Source: Gari tellinella
Taxonomy: Eukaryota > Mollusca > Bivalvia > Cardiida > Psammobiidae
NCBI GenBank assembly: GCA_922989275.2
Contig: OV277868.1
Coordinates: forward strand, 51,396,216 to 51,460,215
DNA: 64,000 nt
Direction of reading: 5' to 3'
Shown here in pieces: positions 1 through 58,958 of the stretch. Made by a program: the position numbers and the translations under genes. The notes under the pieces are model-generated. The model was not told the origin of the DNA. It did no database searches and saw only the letters and a program-made list of their open reading frames with translations. The number at the start of each line of letters is the position of its first letter. Position 1 is the stretch's first letter.

Positions 1-191
1 AATACTTTCAATGGATAATTCCATTTTCCAATTAGTTCTATTATATTTTAACAACATGTTTATATATTTGTGGTACTATGTTGGGAGCCTTCTATTCTGG
101 GTTTACACTGTTTGCATAGGACAAGTGTACTTTCATATGTACTCTGTTGATAAATGACGAGTATAATCGTCAATGGGGTTGACTGTGTTAA
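1..191. repeat. Type C element remnant, left end cut by window edge
   Basis: The left part (AATGGATAATTCCATTTTCC) and the right part (ACACTGTTTGCATAGGACAA, then GTGTACTTTCATATGTACTC) match the flanks of the intact C element at 37308-37548. The left hairpin arm is missing. It ends GTGTTAA at 188-191. Confidence 0.55.
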
Positions 192-238
192 CCCAGGGAA
201 CCATGGCGGTGCATTTACGCAATCCTTGCAAACAGTGC

Positions 239-488
239 CAGGGCTGCCATTAGTTGATCATAAAAATCCTCAGATTTCAAATTTTCAAATTTTCAGACGA
301 AATTTTACTAATCGTACCTAATCGTCTGTTTCTTGTTTTGAAGACACATGACTGCTTAAAACAGGTTGAAAGTAAAGCAGAATGCGCCTTAAGGCGCATT
401 CTGCTTTACTTTCAGCCTGTTTTAAGCTACCATCTGCTAGGATAAAAATCCGAAGACTTAGGAAAAATCCGGAGAAATGGCAGCCCTG
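239..488. mobile_element. hAT-like MITE with B1 hairpin core
   Basis: The termini are CAGGGCTGCCAT and ATGGCAGCCCTG, a perfect 12-bp inverted repeat, with CAGTGC directly repeated on both sides (233-238 and 489-494). Inner flanks AAAAATCC and GAAAAATCCGG are also partly inverted. The centre (354-427) is a hairpin with arms GCTTAAAACAGGTTGAAAGT and AAAGCAGAATGCGCC. A second copy is at 43008-43263. hAT elements normally give 8-bp duplications; six bases are clear here. Confidence 0.7.
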
Positions 489-1240
489 CAGTGCACATTC
501 GAAAAGTACGCTGTGTGCTAAACAAAGCGCATTGTAGACCAGGTTCAAGGGGTAGGGGAACTCCTGCATGATTCCTCTGATATGGGTATACACGGGTGGT
601 CTATCGTACATTTGTAATATTTATTTTCGAAACAAAGCCAAATTGTTAACCCTATGCTAGATTTAATTGAAAACTTGAATGGTTCATTGACATTTCAGGG
701 ATCGATGAGAAGTACTCTTTGCTGAACTATTTCACTGCCAATGGCCCCAAAAGGCGACTTTGCAAACAGTTTGGATTCTGATAAGGATCCATACTGAATG
801 ACACTCGTATCGACATATCTTCAGTCAAAACAGCCATATTACTGACTTATAAAATATTGTTCACCACACTTTCAAGGCAGACGATATTTTGGCGGTAGAA
901 GGGTTAAAGCAGACGAGGGAACACTGAGTAATATTCAGATGCCTTTTCTATCAGTATGGTGACCACCGACAGTATCAATAATAAAAAGGCATATTTTTTT
1001 TACGAAAGGTATACACATAATTCAAACAAATATTCAAATGGTAAAATTAGGTTCGAATATTCGATTAAAAAACGAATATTCGAATATTCGTTGACATCCC
1101 TACTGAATATTAAAACCAATCATACGTAGTTAATATTGACGATACTTAATTTGGGAATTGGAATTGACCATGATGATAGGTATTCATAGTGGGTCCGTAT
1201 TTGATATGAGTTTTATAATGGATATTCGGCGAGAGAATGG

Positions 1241-1488
1241 TTAACCCTTTCAGCTCTAAATTTCTCTTGTGGGTATTTATAACCCTTTTGGACTCTTCTA
1301 GTACAGGTATTTTGAACCAGTCTACTGTTACATTTTTGGTATGACAACAAAAAACCAATGAAAATATCAAACAGTGCAGACCCTGATCAGAGGGCTCCGA
1401 AAGGAGCCCTCTGATCAGTGTCTACATTATTTGCATATGTAATCAGTACTAATAATCTTTACAGAGGACTGTAGGGTTGAAAGGGTAA
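1241..1488. mobile_element. TTAA-type MITE with type C hairpin
   Basis: The left end is TTAACCCTTTCAGCTCTA; the right end GTTGAAAGGGTAA is its partial inverse. The hairpin at 1370-1433 has arms GCAGACCCTGATCAGAGGGC and GAGCCCTCTGATCAG around a short loop. Confidence 0.65.
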
Positions 1489-1975
1489 GTCTTTACTGTT
1501 AGTTTGGTAAATTAAAGTTTGACAAAGCCATTTTCATATTTTAAAACATTTTATTTTTGACTCACCGCTGTCATATATACACATATCCATGCATTAAACA
1601 TAGCACAACAATGCTATTAATGAACAGTAATAATCAGACAAAAACAAATTTAAAGCATAATAAAGATACTCGCACAAATAGAAAACAAAAGATTTTCCCT
1701 CACATATATAAAACTGTTACGTGGTAAACGCGACAGCATAAACATACATGTAAAATATGACTCCGCCATAAATAAAACCAATATTCTCATAAAACAACCA
1801 GTATATTAAAAGGTCTTGAACGAATTTGTTCAGACCTTGTACGACGAACACCATTGTTTTAATGATTGCAGTGAACTAGAATCATGAGAGGAATACCTCA
1901 TAGTGACATTTATGACTACATTCAAATATATTTGAGCCGCGTCGCGACAATAAATCGACCTTACGATATGATATT

Positions 1976-2046
1976 GCAAACAGTGTAGATCCTGATCAGA
2001 CGCCGCGTTGTAAACGAAGCGTCTGATCAGGATCTACACTGTTTTA
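1976..2046. repeat. Type D hairpin core
   Basis: Arms GTGTAGATCCTGATCAGACG and CGTCTGATCAGGATCTACAC pair perfectly; the tip CCGCGTTGTAAACGAAG is broken. Half an arm (GATCTGAATCTACATTGTTT) recurs at about 2120-2145, probably from a degraded neighbour. The rest of 1490-2750 shows AT-rich sequence without a recognisable gene. Confidence 0.6.
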
Positions 2047-2756
2047 CAATTATAAACGTCAATAACATTGTGTGGTCTAATGTTATAAACATTGTAGAAG
2101 CCAATTCTAACGCGGAAGGTGATCTGAATCTACATTGTTTGCAATGTTTTGCTGCTTTTAGGAACTAGTCGTAAATCTTTTTTTGTGCCCATTGTCTGAA
2201 ATAATGCATTTCAACTGACCTTTCTTGAGGTACTCGAGCAAATAGCTAATGTAAGAATTTCATATGCATAAGTCGTATTTCAAAAGTGTTGAATAGTTAT
2301 TGAAGACATTGTCAAGCCAAATAAAGTCTATTTTACGACCCTCTAGTACCCAGCAGTAAACATGCAATAAAGTGTGCGTAGTGAATGTTCCATGCATATT
2401 TATTGCAACATTTCTATGCACTCTGGTGATTTTTCTATTTATGAAAATACTGTACAACTATTGTACGGTTGATAATTCATATGGTTTTTGTTTTCTGGAT
2501 GATCATTGGCTAGTTTTAGATCACGTGACGGCATTGAGATCGTCTGATTGGTAGTTTACTTGAACAGTATCGATATATTTATCACAGGCTTATCTGAACC
2601 TATGTAACACATACACACATATAGACTAGGGAAAAATCGCTTGTCTGTGGAATATTTTTCCATGACAACAACCCTGTTCAATTGCCTTGAAGCACCTATT
2701 GTAGTGTCAAGAAATATTTTACATTTCTCACTCTCCCCAACAATAATGTCAAGATA

Positions 2757-2996
2757 TTAACCCATTTATGCCCATCGTTCATAAAGGTAGACATAAGCCA
2801 ACAGCGTAGACTCGCAAGTTGCGGCGTCTCACTAGAGTCTAAACTGTTTGCTAGATATTACATTTGAAAAGATCTGCTGTATGGACTAGCACTGCGGTAC
2901 TTTATATCGTCCTTGTACATGTGTTTATATATAATGGAATCTTCCTACAAGCACATAGGGAAAGTTCATTACAATGCCAAGGCATAAATGGGTTAA
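2757..2996. mobile_element. TTAA-type MITE, type D, with perfect 16-bp TIRs
   Basis: It begins TTAACCCATTTATGCC and ends GGCATAAATGGGTTAA, a perfect inverted repeat including the TTAA target. The hairpin region (2795-2855) has decayed. The right half carries the D-type motif GGAATCTTCC...CACATAGGGAAAGTTCATT, also seen near 13050 and 54740. Confidence 0.75.
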
Positions 2997-3568
2997 TATT
3001 GACTATGTCTGATTAAAATTCATTGACAACAACAGTTACATAAATCTGTAAAACTGACGTCACATCCTCGATTGTCCTGCAAAGCTTCTGCAAGAGAATA
3101 CAACACCTACGTCATTTGTTATTTGTGTAGATTTTTGTAAGGTGTTTTACAGATAATATCCCTGCCATTTTTTCTTTTATTTCAGAGTCTGTAATGTCTA
3201 TATATAGATAAAACTATTTTCTTGGTAAACATTCGTTACCAATAAATTTTGTTCAAAGCACATATGACAACTGTGTTGCCAAAGCAACACTTCTTCCAGC
3301 AAGCGAAGCTCCGTCACTACCACGCCCCCCTATTACGTGAACATTTCTATATATAGCATTCTCCGAATCCTTGCACATAGCCCCATTTTATGTATATAAT
3401 TTCTATCTGTATATACATGTACAGAATATTTATAAGTACACAAGTTCTATTAACTTTGCACATATTAACAACACATATTCATTAAAATAATAAATAATTA
3501 ACCTAATAAACTTTAATTTCTCTATTCTCCCGTCCTAGCTATCTAAACAGCAGAATTCCATTAATAGA

Positions 3569-3790
3569 TTAAACCCATTCACTGCCTTACCCCCGAGTAC
3601 AATAGTTATTTGCAAAAGGTTTGGACTCTGATCAGACGCCGCGTAAGGCGGGGTCTTTTTAGGATCCAAAATGTGAGACACTCATTTCAATATATATGTT
3701 AAAATAGGTCTACCTTAAATTAAAATTTGAGAAATAAAAGCAGACGACAATTGTTTAAAATTGGTAACGTCATAGCAGTGAAGGATTTAA
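3569..3790. mobile_element. Degraded TTAA-type A element
   Basis: The left end TTAAACCCATTCACTGCC and right end GCAGTGAAGGATTTAA are partly inverted. The core at about 3620-3680 keeps TGATCAGACGCCGCG but its right arm is rearranged. Two further decayed A cores follow, at about 3890-3945 and 4171-4234. Confidence 0.6.
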
Positions 3791-4378
3791 ATTTCAGCAT
3801 GTAGACAAGTTCCGTTTGCAAAAATGTCGTTTGCAGACTAGATCAGTCTTTTACCTACGAAAATGTCATATAAATGCCTAAAATATGAGTCCAGATGAGA
3901 AGCAGAGTTTCTCGGTGTCTCATCTGGATCCAAACAGTTTTCAACAATTATTTAGAATTCGCCCATCATGTGTTAAAGGTCAATAAGTACAACCAATCAT
4001 ATGCGTTTTTGCAATCGTTCAAACGAAAGTGCACGTGACGTGTTATTAAACAAGTGAGCGCTTTTCCCTTTAAACACCAAGTAGTATTGTCGTCTGAAAC
4101 AATTGACGTCTGTTATTTTTCTAAAAGGACAAGTTTTTAAAATTCATTTTCAGCGATTAGAGTATCAAACAGTTTAGATCCAAATGACGTACCAAGGTAA
4201 CAAGACGTCTCTTCAGATTCCAAACTAATTTGCAGAAGTATTGGCCGATTTGTCATTAGCATCCAAAGAGTAAATGAAAAGCACTTTACACTTTTTTGTC
4301 TTGCATTAAACAATCACTTCTTTGGTTATATCCGTGCATTTCGATTGAAAAGTCGCTTTACAAGGGCTAGGCTGTATG

Positions 4379-4580
4379 TTACCCCTTCACTTCGTCTGCT
4401 GACAAATGTCGTCTGTCTGTATTGCTTAATTTTAGATTTTAGAAATTTTGAATAAGGAAACATCGATGTGAGTGTCAAATAATTTGGATCCTGATCAGAC
4501 GCCGCGTTACGCGGCGTCTGATCTGGATCCAAATTATTTGTAAACGACAATGTATTCTTGCTCGGTAGTGAAGGGGTTAA
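4379..4580. mobile_element. TTAA-type A element with covarying arms
   Basis: The ends are TTACCCCTTCACT and AGTGAAGGGGTTAA. The core at 4476-4540 reads CAAATAATTTGGATCC on one arm and GGATCCAAATTATTTG on the other, where most copies have CAAACAG/CTGTTTG. The changes are matched on both arms. Paired CGTCTGC motifs lie left of the core. It sits about 180 bp beyond the Tbx2/3 stop codon, so it could be within the 3' UTR. Confidence 0.7.
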
Positions 4581-4760
4581 GGTGTTATAATATGGTCATG
4601 TGACAGCCAACCTAAACATATACATGTACTTAATAATGCTGATTTGTATTCCATGTGTTATCTTGAGAAACCTATTACATTACAATTTATCACAACTTAA
4701 AGCACTATGCCAATTTCAAACGAAACTTGAAGTAAGTTATCATTCTTGACCAAAAACAGA

Positions 4761-52267
<47,507 letters not shown>

Positions 52268-52599
52268 TTGCACAGACTCATAGAGAAAACAATCAGTAAA
52301 GTCGTTCACACAAAGTTTCAACTCAATGCTGAACCACTGTTTTTATGTATTTTTTTTACTAAGTCCACACCACAAGCAACTGTTTTGTTTTAAAACCGTA
52401 AACTCTTATAGATATAGTACACGTTTGATGCCTTCTTCACACACTCTTGTTATATCAAGTAAAATAATAGTTGTAATATTCCTTGTTTTAAACAGCTAGT
52501 CCATTCACATTAAACATTCCAACAACTATCATATATACAGCAGAGAATTCAACAAAGCATGTACGTCTTGAAAGAGACTAGATAAATTTGCGTTATTCG

Positions 52600-52850
52600 T
52601 TCCAGCGGCTCTAACTCGCCTTGTGATTAGCATATTATTTTTGCTCGTAATTCAATACTAATTGGTCGACAGTCGATTGGTTGAGAGGCGACGGCTGACC
52701 AATCCGCGTGAACAATAGGCGTGGTGTATGCAAATCGGCTAGTGTGATCAATCACACAGTTATTCCAGCTCGCGATATACAAGTGTCAAGTGGACGTAAA
52801 CCATGACAAGCTGTCATCGTATTGGACGCTTCAGCCAATGAGAGAAGAGG
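52600..52850 (-). promoter_or_regulatory. Candidate Tbx2/3 promoter: CCAAT-box cluster with octamer
   Basis: This lies 330-580 bp upstream of the exon 1 ATG and is free of the window's hairpin repeats. It holds five CCAAT/ATTGG pentamers (ATTGG at 52661, 52676 and 52821; CCAAT at 52699 and 52834) on both strands, an octamer ATGCAAAT at 52728-52735, and an inverted repeat TGTGATCAATCACA near 52745. CCAAT clusters are typical NF-Y promoter sites. I see no clear TATA box or initiator, so the transcription start is not placed. Confidence 0.4.
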
Positions 52851-53384
52851 GTAGGCGGACCCATAGAGCACCGGAGAAAAACCGATACTCCAAACACAAT
52901 ACGTGCGTTTTGGTTACAAGAATTTTCCACGCATGTAACTGATAGATACTCGATATAAAGAGAAGTATCATTGAAGAAATTTCGTAAATGTCAGCTTTAA
53001 AACTAAACAATGCTTGTACAATTTGGCATTCAAGCCTATATAGAAAAGAGAACTTAATACCCCATATGATAATGTCACCTCTATTTTCTCCTAAACGATA
53101 CATTAAACATCAAACAAAATAATCGCTATTTAGTTTAAATATAATTTAAAAATCAAAAAGTGATTCTTTATCCTCAAGAAACATGTTTGGTCCTTTAATA
53201 TATAAAGTTCTTATTGCAAATATTTATTTTCTTGAAAACGAAAGTATATGAACATTCTTTCAGAGCGTGAAATAAGCCATCTGCATGGTTATTGTTAAAC
53301 TGCCTTTTGTCAAGTTGTTGCAAAATTGCATCACAAAATACTTAATGTAAAGCATCTTCCTCTATATCTCGAACTCGTTCATAT
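52850..53384. other. Upstream sequence without recognised features
   Basis: Distal 5' flank of Tbx2/3. The minus-strand frame at 52831-53103 is not recognisable and has no splice link to exon 1. Confidence 0.3.
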
Positions 53385-53535
53385 CGACAATCTTTATTTA
53401 AAAGTTAAAACGTGGATAAGCCACTTTTCAACTTTGAAATAATGATATGTTCGATTTAAGCGAGCTAGAAACAATGCAATTCAACTGCAGAATATTCGAG
53501 TAGCGCGAGTTTTAGATATGGAAGTCTGACTGTAC
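53385..53535. repeat. Type F hairpin remnant
   Basis: AAAAGTTAAAACGTGG / CCACTTTTCAACTTT is the same hairpin as at about 11150. The right part ends GAAGTCTGACTGTAC, like the end of the other copy. The left terminus was not found. Confidence 0.45.
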
Positions 53536-53759
53536 TCACCAATCCATGTCAAACATTATCCAGAAAGATCAAAGTAATTTTAGCACAATATTTTATTGCA
53601 ATTGAATGTTTGCACTTATTTCTGAAATGAATATGTATGCATCCGATAACTTGTAATAATCCTCGATACTTGGACAGTTACTGCGGTCATAACATCACTA
53701 ATTGGTATGCACAAAAATTATTACATCTAATTTAACCTCGAAAATTTGAGACAGAAAGT

Positions 53760-54010
53760 CAGTGGTCTAATAAGCAAGGCTGCATATATTCATGGTACAC
53801 GGTGACTCGATTAGGTGGGCGGAACTACGAGAACATTTAGAACAAGTGTTCAGACACCGAGGCGGTATATGTCACAATCGGTGTTTCACGACTACCGCCT
53901 GATTGAAACAAGCAACTCCGCATGGCGCCAGAGTAGACTCGGGCTAAAACTCGGACCGTCAGGGCCAAATCAGGATAGGTCAAATTAATGGTTTTGACGT
54001 TCAGTGTTCA
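53760..54010. other. GC-richer repeat-poor island upstream of Tbx2/3
   Basis: About 250 bp with raised GC, an imperfect inverted repeat (AGAACATTTAGAACAAGTGT) and no repeat-family match. It could be a distal regulatory element about 1.5 kb from the ATG. Confidence 0.2.
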
Positions 54011-54401
54011 ACCCACTGCATGCATGAAGCGAATTTCATACTCGACAGAAAAGTATTAAATCATGGATTTGTATAATAATAATTAAAAGTTTTCTTATCA
54101 AGTTGGTGTTAAAAATGATGTGTAAAAAGCTATATTTTTATTTATATAACATTTATATTAATACGATTTATCTAAGAGCACAAGAATGATTAAAATTGTA
54201 GAGAATTGTTAGTCTGGGATTATTAACAAAGCAATTAATTCTGTATGTTGAGAATTGTAAGAGGAAAGTGTTGTTTTTAGTCAATGCCGATCAATTCAAC
54301 GAAGTGAGTTACTATGCTAAATGCAAGTCCTGGAAAGATCAGTAAAATAAAATGCCAGGATATTTGATATGCTATTAGTTATATTAACCCTTATTCTGCT
54401 A

Positions 54402-54870
54402 TGGACAGCTTGAAGGAAATTGGAAAATATTATGGGTCCATATGAGACGCCGAGTATCAATGCGTCTAATCAGGATCAAACGTTTTTATACTCGTAAATA
54501 TAGATGTTTAACACATTAATAATAATAATAATCAATGATGCATAGGTCTACATATTTACAAAAGTTGATATAAGTAAACAGTGTTACGCGGCATCTCATT
54601 AGGGTTTACACTGTTTACTAGTTTTGTTTATGAAATTATAAGCTTAATGGTAAAACTTTAAATTTTGATCACCCTTGTATACTCACGAAATTATACATGT
54701 GTATAATTCCGTGGTAGATCTATATCTATAATGAAATCTTCCAGCAATCACACAGGGAGAGTTGATTGCAATTCCATCATTTATACATCATATACATCAT
54801 ATTTGAAAATCACAATTTCTTTATTCAGCAATTTCTTATGCAGATACTTCTCAGGCATAAATGCGTTTAG
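54402..54870. repeat. Degraded A and D element remnants
   Basis: A decayed A core at about 54435-54490 (TCCATATGAGACGCCGAG) is followed by a D half-core (GCGGCATCTCATTAGGGTTT at about 54590) and the D right flank (GAAATCTTCCAGCAATCACA). Confidence 0.45.
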
Positions 54871-55230
54871 TTATAGATCTATTTATACGACATAACATGA
54901 TTATTTCAATGTCGCTGTCTACGATTTAGATGCATTCCAAACTGTCTCTATTTTGTTTTCTAGGTTTTCTTATCATATTTAAATTGCCAGTGAATGTAAT
55001 TTATTTATTTATGTCAACAACAACGATATCACGACACATCCATAAAAGGCAATACATATATACTCAACCCTGTAACAGTGAGAACTTGAGCAAAGACATG
55101 CATTATTCTAAATTATATTAAAATGGAGCTTGATACATTGAAGTTTCAAACGGAATAATTATAATCATTTCTGAATAAACTTTCACATTTTCTTTCCTAA
55201 ATTCAGTTCTATAAAACCTGTTTATGATAT

Positions 55231-55482
55231 TTAACCCATTACCCGATAGCCTGTTTCTAGTTTTGAAAATTGGTGACTACTTAAAGCAGGTTGAAAGTAA
55301 AGCAGAATGCGCCATATGGCGCATGCTGCTTTACTTTCAGTCTGCTTTAAGCTATTACCTGCTAGAATAAGGAAAGTATTAAATATGACACATATTAATT
55401 ACGGTATATATCAGAACTACTTTCTTCAGCGGATGAATAAAATGAATGTGTTAAAAGTCGCTTCTATAAGGGAAAGGGTTAA
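55231..55482. mobile_element. TTAA-type B1 element (252 bp)
   Basis: It starts TTAACCCATTACCCGATAGC and ends TAAGGGAAAGGGTTAA. The core has GCAGGTTGAAAGTAAAGCAG and ATGCGCCATATGGCGCAT. Confidence 0.8.
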
Positions 55483-55854
55483 GACTCGGGCGAATGAGAA
55501 CATGATATACGTGTACATGTACATCTGAAATCAAATATGTACAATTAGCCTGATGTTTTTTGTTTCAAAGTTCAAAAAGAAATTCACTCCAAACGATCAT
55601 ATTAAGCAGTTTTTTTTTATCAGACCTATTGAATTTGATGAATAAATAATGGAATATGTAACGAGATACTTTATGTATAAGTTACGAATAAAGTATGTCT
55701 GTTTGTGATCTATGTTAACAGCCGAATTTCACACTAACTATACATAACATGCATTTTTAAAACTTTGCACAAATCGATTTCAGAGACTTTAACAAGACAG
55801 TATACCTCTTTTTATATGCATACTGTATTACTGCATTTAAGCTAGAGAAATATA

Positions 55855-56095
55855 CAGCGGAGTAAACGTTATTCTTTCCCAATAAACGCGTTCACGTTAA
55901 AACTATATTTCCATTGCAAACAGTTTGGAGCCAGATCAGACGCCGGGTAACCCGGCGTCTGATCAGGCTTCAAACTGTTTGCCACTCATACAAAAAAGCA
56001 ATAATAAGAAATGTAAAAAAATGGTAATTTCCACCATTTCAGCGATTTGCGTTTCGTTTGAGTTTAAACGGGAAAGAATAACGTTTTCACCATTG
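55855..56095 (-). mobile_element. E element, copy 5 (241 bp, reverse, diverged)
   Basis: Ends CAGCGGAGTAAACGTTATTC / GAATAACGTTTTCACCATTG are diverged from the other copies but the AACGTT change is matched on both TIRs. The core tip is CCGGGTAACCCGG. It represents an older or distinct subfamily. Confidence 0.75.
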
Positions 56096-56379
56096 TAATA
56101 ATAGCAATGGGGTTGTATCTGATAATAACTCAAACATGATGGATTGGTTGTAGATTCGAATCCTGCGTTTCTTTTGTTCCCCGCGTGTTTGTTTTGGCAT
56201 CATGTGCCCATGCGGAGCAAATTTATAAAGTAAATACACCCGAAGTGCATCAACAATTGCGACACATAGAGCCTGCGACGAATCAGATTGAACACGCCTT
56301 GATAAATAGTGTTTTCATTCCGGGTAGCATATGCTGGCCCAAGGGGTATTGTTATGATAACGATGAATCTAGGGTCCGT

Positions 56380-56760
56380 GATTTACCCATACCCTTCAAC
56401 AAGAAAAGGGGTTGATCCCTTTATCAGACTGATCATCGATGTTTGATCAGAAATGATCAAACACTTTTACAGGTCCGACAATGTGCAATCACCACCCCTG
56501 ACCATTGCAGAGTGAAAATGATTAATAAATACTCGATAATTTCGAGCTAATGCGGCGTTTCTATTGTGCAACGATATTCGTAGTGAAAACATCGTCGCGT
56601 CCACTGGCGCCGTCGAACGATTGTTAGCGCGTCCCCGTACCCCGACGGATTAAAGCGTCGGGATTAGCTGAAATCGAAACTGATGAAACGACAAGTTGGA
56701 CAATCAGGACGTAATCCGTTAATAATTACAGATCGTTAACATAGAAATGTACAGTAAATA
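56380..56760. other. Repeat-poor island with homeodomain-like AT cores
   Basis: Holds dense TGATCA and GATTAA motifs, TTAATAATTACAGATC and CpG-rich text around 56590-56660, with no transposon signature. It is a candidate upstream enhancer of Tbx2/3, by inference only. Confidence 0.25.
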
Positions 56761-56846
56761 CTGTGTTAAGCGACCACTCTAAAACAAATCTGCAATCATT
56801 TAAAAAGAGTGTTTAATGTGGGACAAAAATCATTTTACCGTTTATT

Positions 56847-56905
56847 GTTAAAACAGGATAAAAGCAATACAGAAAGCTCCTGTATTGCTTTCATCCTGCA
56901 TTAAA
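56847..56905. repeat. Collapsed B2 hairpin
   Basis: GTTAAAACAGGATAAAAGCA, then ATACAGAAAGCTCC, is followed directly by TGTATTGCTTTCATCCTGCA, then TTAAAC. The GGAGCTTTC half of the tip is missing, leaving a shorter hairpin with an AAAGCTCC loop. Confidence 0.6.
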
Positions 56906-57477
56906 CAGAAAACGGGCACACAATTTTCCAATGAATTGTGAACTGGTAGGGAACCGAACGCGTGTTTCATTGTCAGGGCTGGTTTTAACTTTGATATACT
57001 ATTGATTGTACCAAACGTGTTTAATTATTGTTAGAAATAGGGACTGAATATACTGGTCAAATACTAGGCCACGAATAAATTCACCCTGGATCGAAAGACA
57101 GTATATTCATTAGGGGTTCATGAGTGCAGATCAACTATGTATTTATCTTTATTTAATTCTCATCTGTGTGCATACATAACAAATATTAACTAACATCATA
57201 TATTATATATATATAGAAACTATGGCGTACACATGTGGACATTCTTTCTAAGAATTATAGGAGACAATCACATATCAAATATAATAGAATTCATTAAATT
57301 CATTAATTACTATGATTATCTGAATTTAAGGCTAGACACCACTTTAGTTTCATATTTCTCTACGCTGCCATCTATATTCAAACAGCATAAATTAATATTT
57401 AAGAGAAGGTAGGTGATCTAATGCACTTCTGAGGAGGAAACTGTAAATCAATTTCCCGGTACTATTTTTTGTAATGA

Positions 57478-57660
57478 TTAAAGCAGGTTGGAAGTAAAGC
57501 AGAATGCGCTTTAGGCGCATTCTGTTTTATGTCCAGCCTGTTTTAAGCTACTTCTTATGCTGCACATTAATTGCGGTATAAAATACAACTATTTTCTTCA
57601 ATTGAACAATCAAATTAAAGGCGTAAAAAGGCGTATGTATGGAGTAATGTGTTAACACAA
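57478..57660. repeat. B1 element, right part
   Basis: The core (57478-57549) has GCAGGTTGGAAGTAAAGCAG and AATGCGCTTTAGGCGCATT, and its right end is ATGGAGTAATGTGTTAA. The left terminus is not recognisable. Confidence 0.6.
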
Positions 57661-57664
57661 CAAA

Positions 57665-58165
57665 TTATGCTTCTTTTGAAGGGTCAGGGTAGCGAGAATT
57701 TTCTTTAACACACATTTGGCGTCATAAATATTTAGTAGACATGCATTTGATAAAAGCCAAACTCGCGGCATCTTTCATTAATTCGATTATAATTGCGATA
57801 CAATCACACGAGGGAAACCATGTCTTTGACAGAAAACCTGTTGATAAGCAAATTACGAATAAAAGAACCCTTCAACACTTTGATGCCTTTGGTGTAAATG
57901 AGCTGTCAAAAGACCTATAGATGTAGGGTAGATATTTTGAAGAAAAAATATCTTAAAGAAATATTTTACCCCTCTGGGTTATGTAATGTCGATTCATATC
58001 GTGTCGCAGTATTGGTGTAATATGCGTGTCGCATTTCATCATGAATTAATTGCTATATTGCGCTCCATGCAAATAGATTATAAAAATTGATAAGTCCAAG
58101 TATAGGCGTCAATTCTGTGTGAATAGGAATTAGTGGATGATCAATTAAGCATCTCATAAAAATGA
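57665..58165. other. Upstream stretch without recognised features
   Basis: No hairpins, TIRs or coding signals. Confidence 0.3.
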
Positions 58166-58172
58166 CATTTGC

Positions 58173-58237
58173 AAACAGTGTAGACCCAGATTAGACACCT
58201 CAAAATGCGGCGTCTCATCTGGATTTGCAAAGTTTGT
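58173..58237. repeat. Decayed type D core
   Basis: CAAACAGTGTAGACCCAGAT, then ATGCGGCGTCTCATCTGGAT; the left tip has decayed. Confidence 0.45.
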
Positions 58238-58501
58238 TGAAAGCACATGTTACATGTAAAAATAAGAAACTTTATCATATCCCTGTCATTTGCTAATGGC
58301 CCCTTCTATCAATACTCATGGGAGAAACCATTGAAAACATTTAGGAATAAACACGCAGACAACGGGCACATAAAACACATTTATCGAATTGCTCATATTG
58401 GAATAAATAAATAATAGTACGGTATATATTTAAAAAAGCCAAATATTATCCATACCAAAACGAAAATGATTGCCCCCTATCGAAGACGACACTTAGAGTT
58501 A

Positions 58502-58715
58502 CCCTTTGAACCCTGGTCACGCATATACACGTCCTTGGCAAACAGTGTTCACATGAAGAGTACACTTGTCCAATACAAATACTGAAAGTCCGCTCTGTAC
58601 TGTTTGCAATATATTACAATGCATTGACAAAAACAACCATACGTAGTCAGAAATGGACTAGACTCAATTGGAAACTGGAATTGTTCATTTGAAGTTTCAG
58701 GGTTGAAGGGTTGAA
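58502..58715. repeat. Type C element remnant, reverse
   Basis: The right flank AATTGGAAACTGGAATTGTT and GAAGTTTCAGGGTTGAAGGG are inverted C flanks. CAAACAGTGTTCACATGAAG and CTGTACTGTTTGCAATA are outer arms without the GGGCTCC tip. Confidence 0.5.
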
Positions 58716-58745
58716 TGTCCTGAACGTCCGAAGCAGACACACTAT

Positions 58746-58958
58746 TTATCCCTTTCACTCTCGATGGCGTTTAAAAGAGCGTCTGCAAACAGTTTGAATC
58801 CTGATCAGACGCCGCGTCACGCGGCGTCTGATCAGGATTCAAACTGTTTGACACTCGTATTGAAATTTCTTCAGTCATACTGCCTTATTTTTTAACTTTG
58901 AAACGACATTACAGACAACGAAGTTGAAGCAGACGACAATGAAACGGTGAAGGGGTAA
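58746..58958. mobile_element. A element with a perfect 65-bp palindrome core
   Basis: The core 58786-58850 is a perfect inverted repeat (32 bp + 1 + 32): CAAACAGTTTGAATCCTGAT on the left and ATCAGGATTCAAACTGTTTG on the right, tip CCGCGTCACGCGG. The GAATCC/GGATTC change is matched. The ends ATCCCTTTCACTCTC and GGTGAAGGGGTAA are diverged TIRs. Confidence 0.7.

Noticed and set aside
354..427. Hairpins as microRNA precursors
   Set aside because: They are perfect or near-perfect palindromes repeated dozens of times inside TIR elements, which fits foldback transposons; no mature-arm conservation is evident.
52268..52321. Upstream extension of exon 1 beginning at a TTG
   Set aside because: The first ATG in frame is at 52267 and gives a TBX3-like N-terminus; there is no reason to invoke a non-ATG start.
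56150..56175. Possible tRNA T-arm (AGATTCGAATCCTG)
   Set aside because: No matching anticodon, D-arm or acceptor stem around it.
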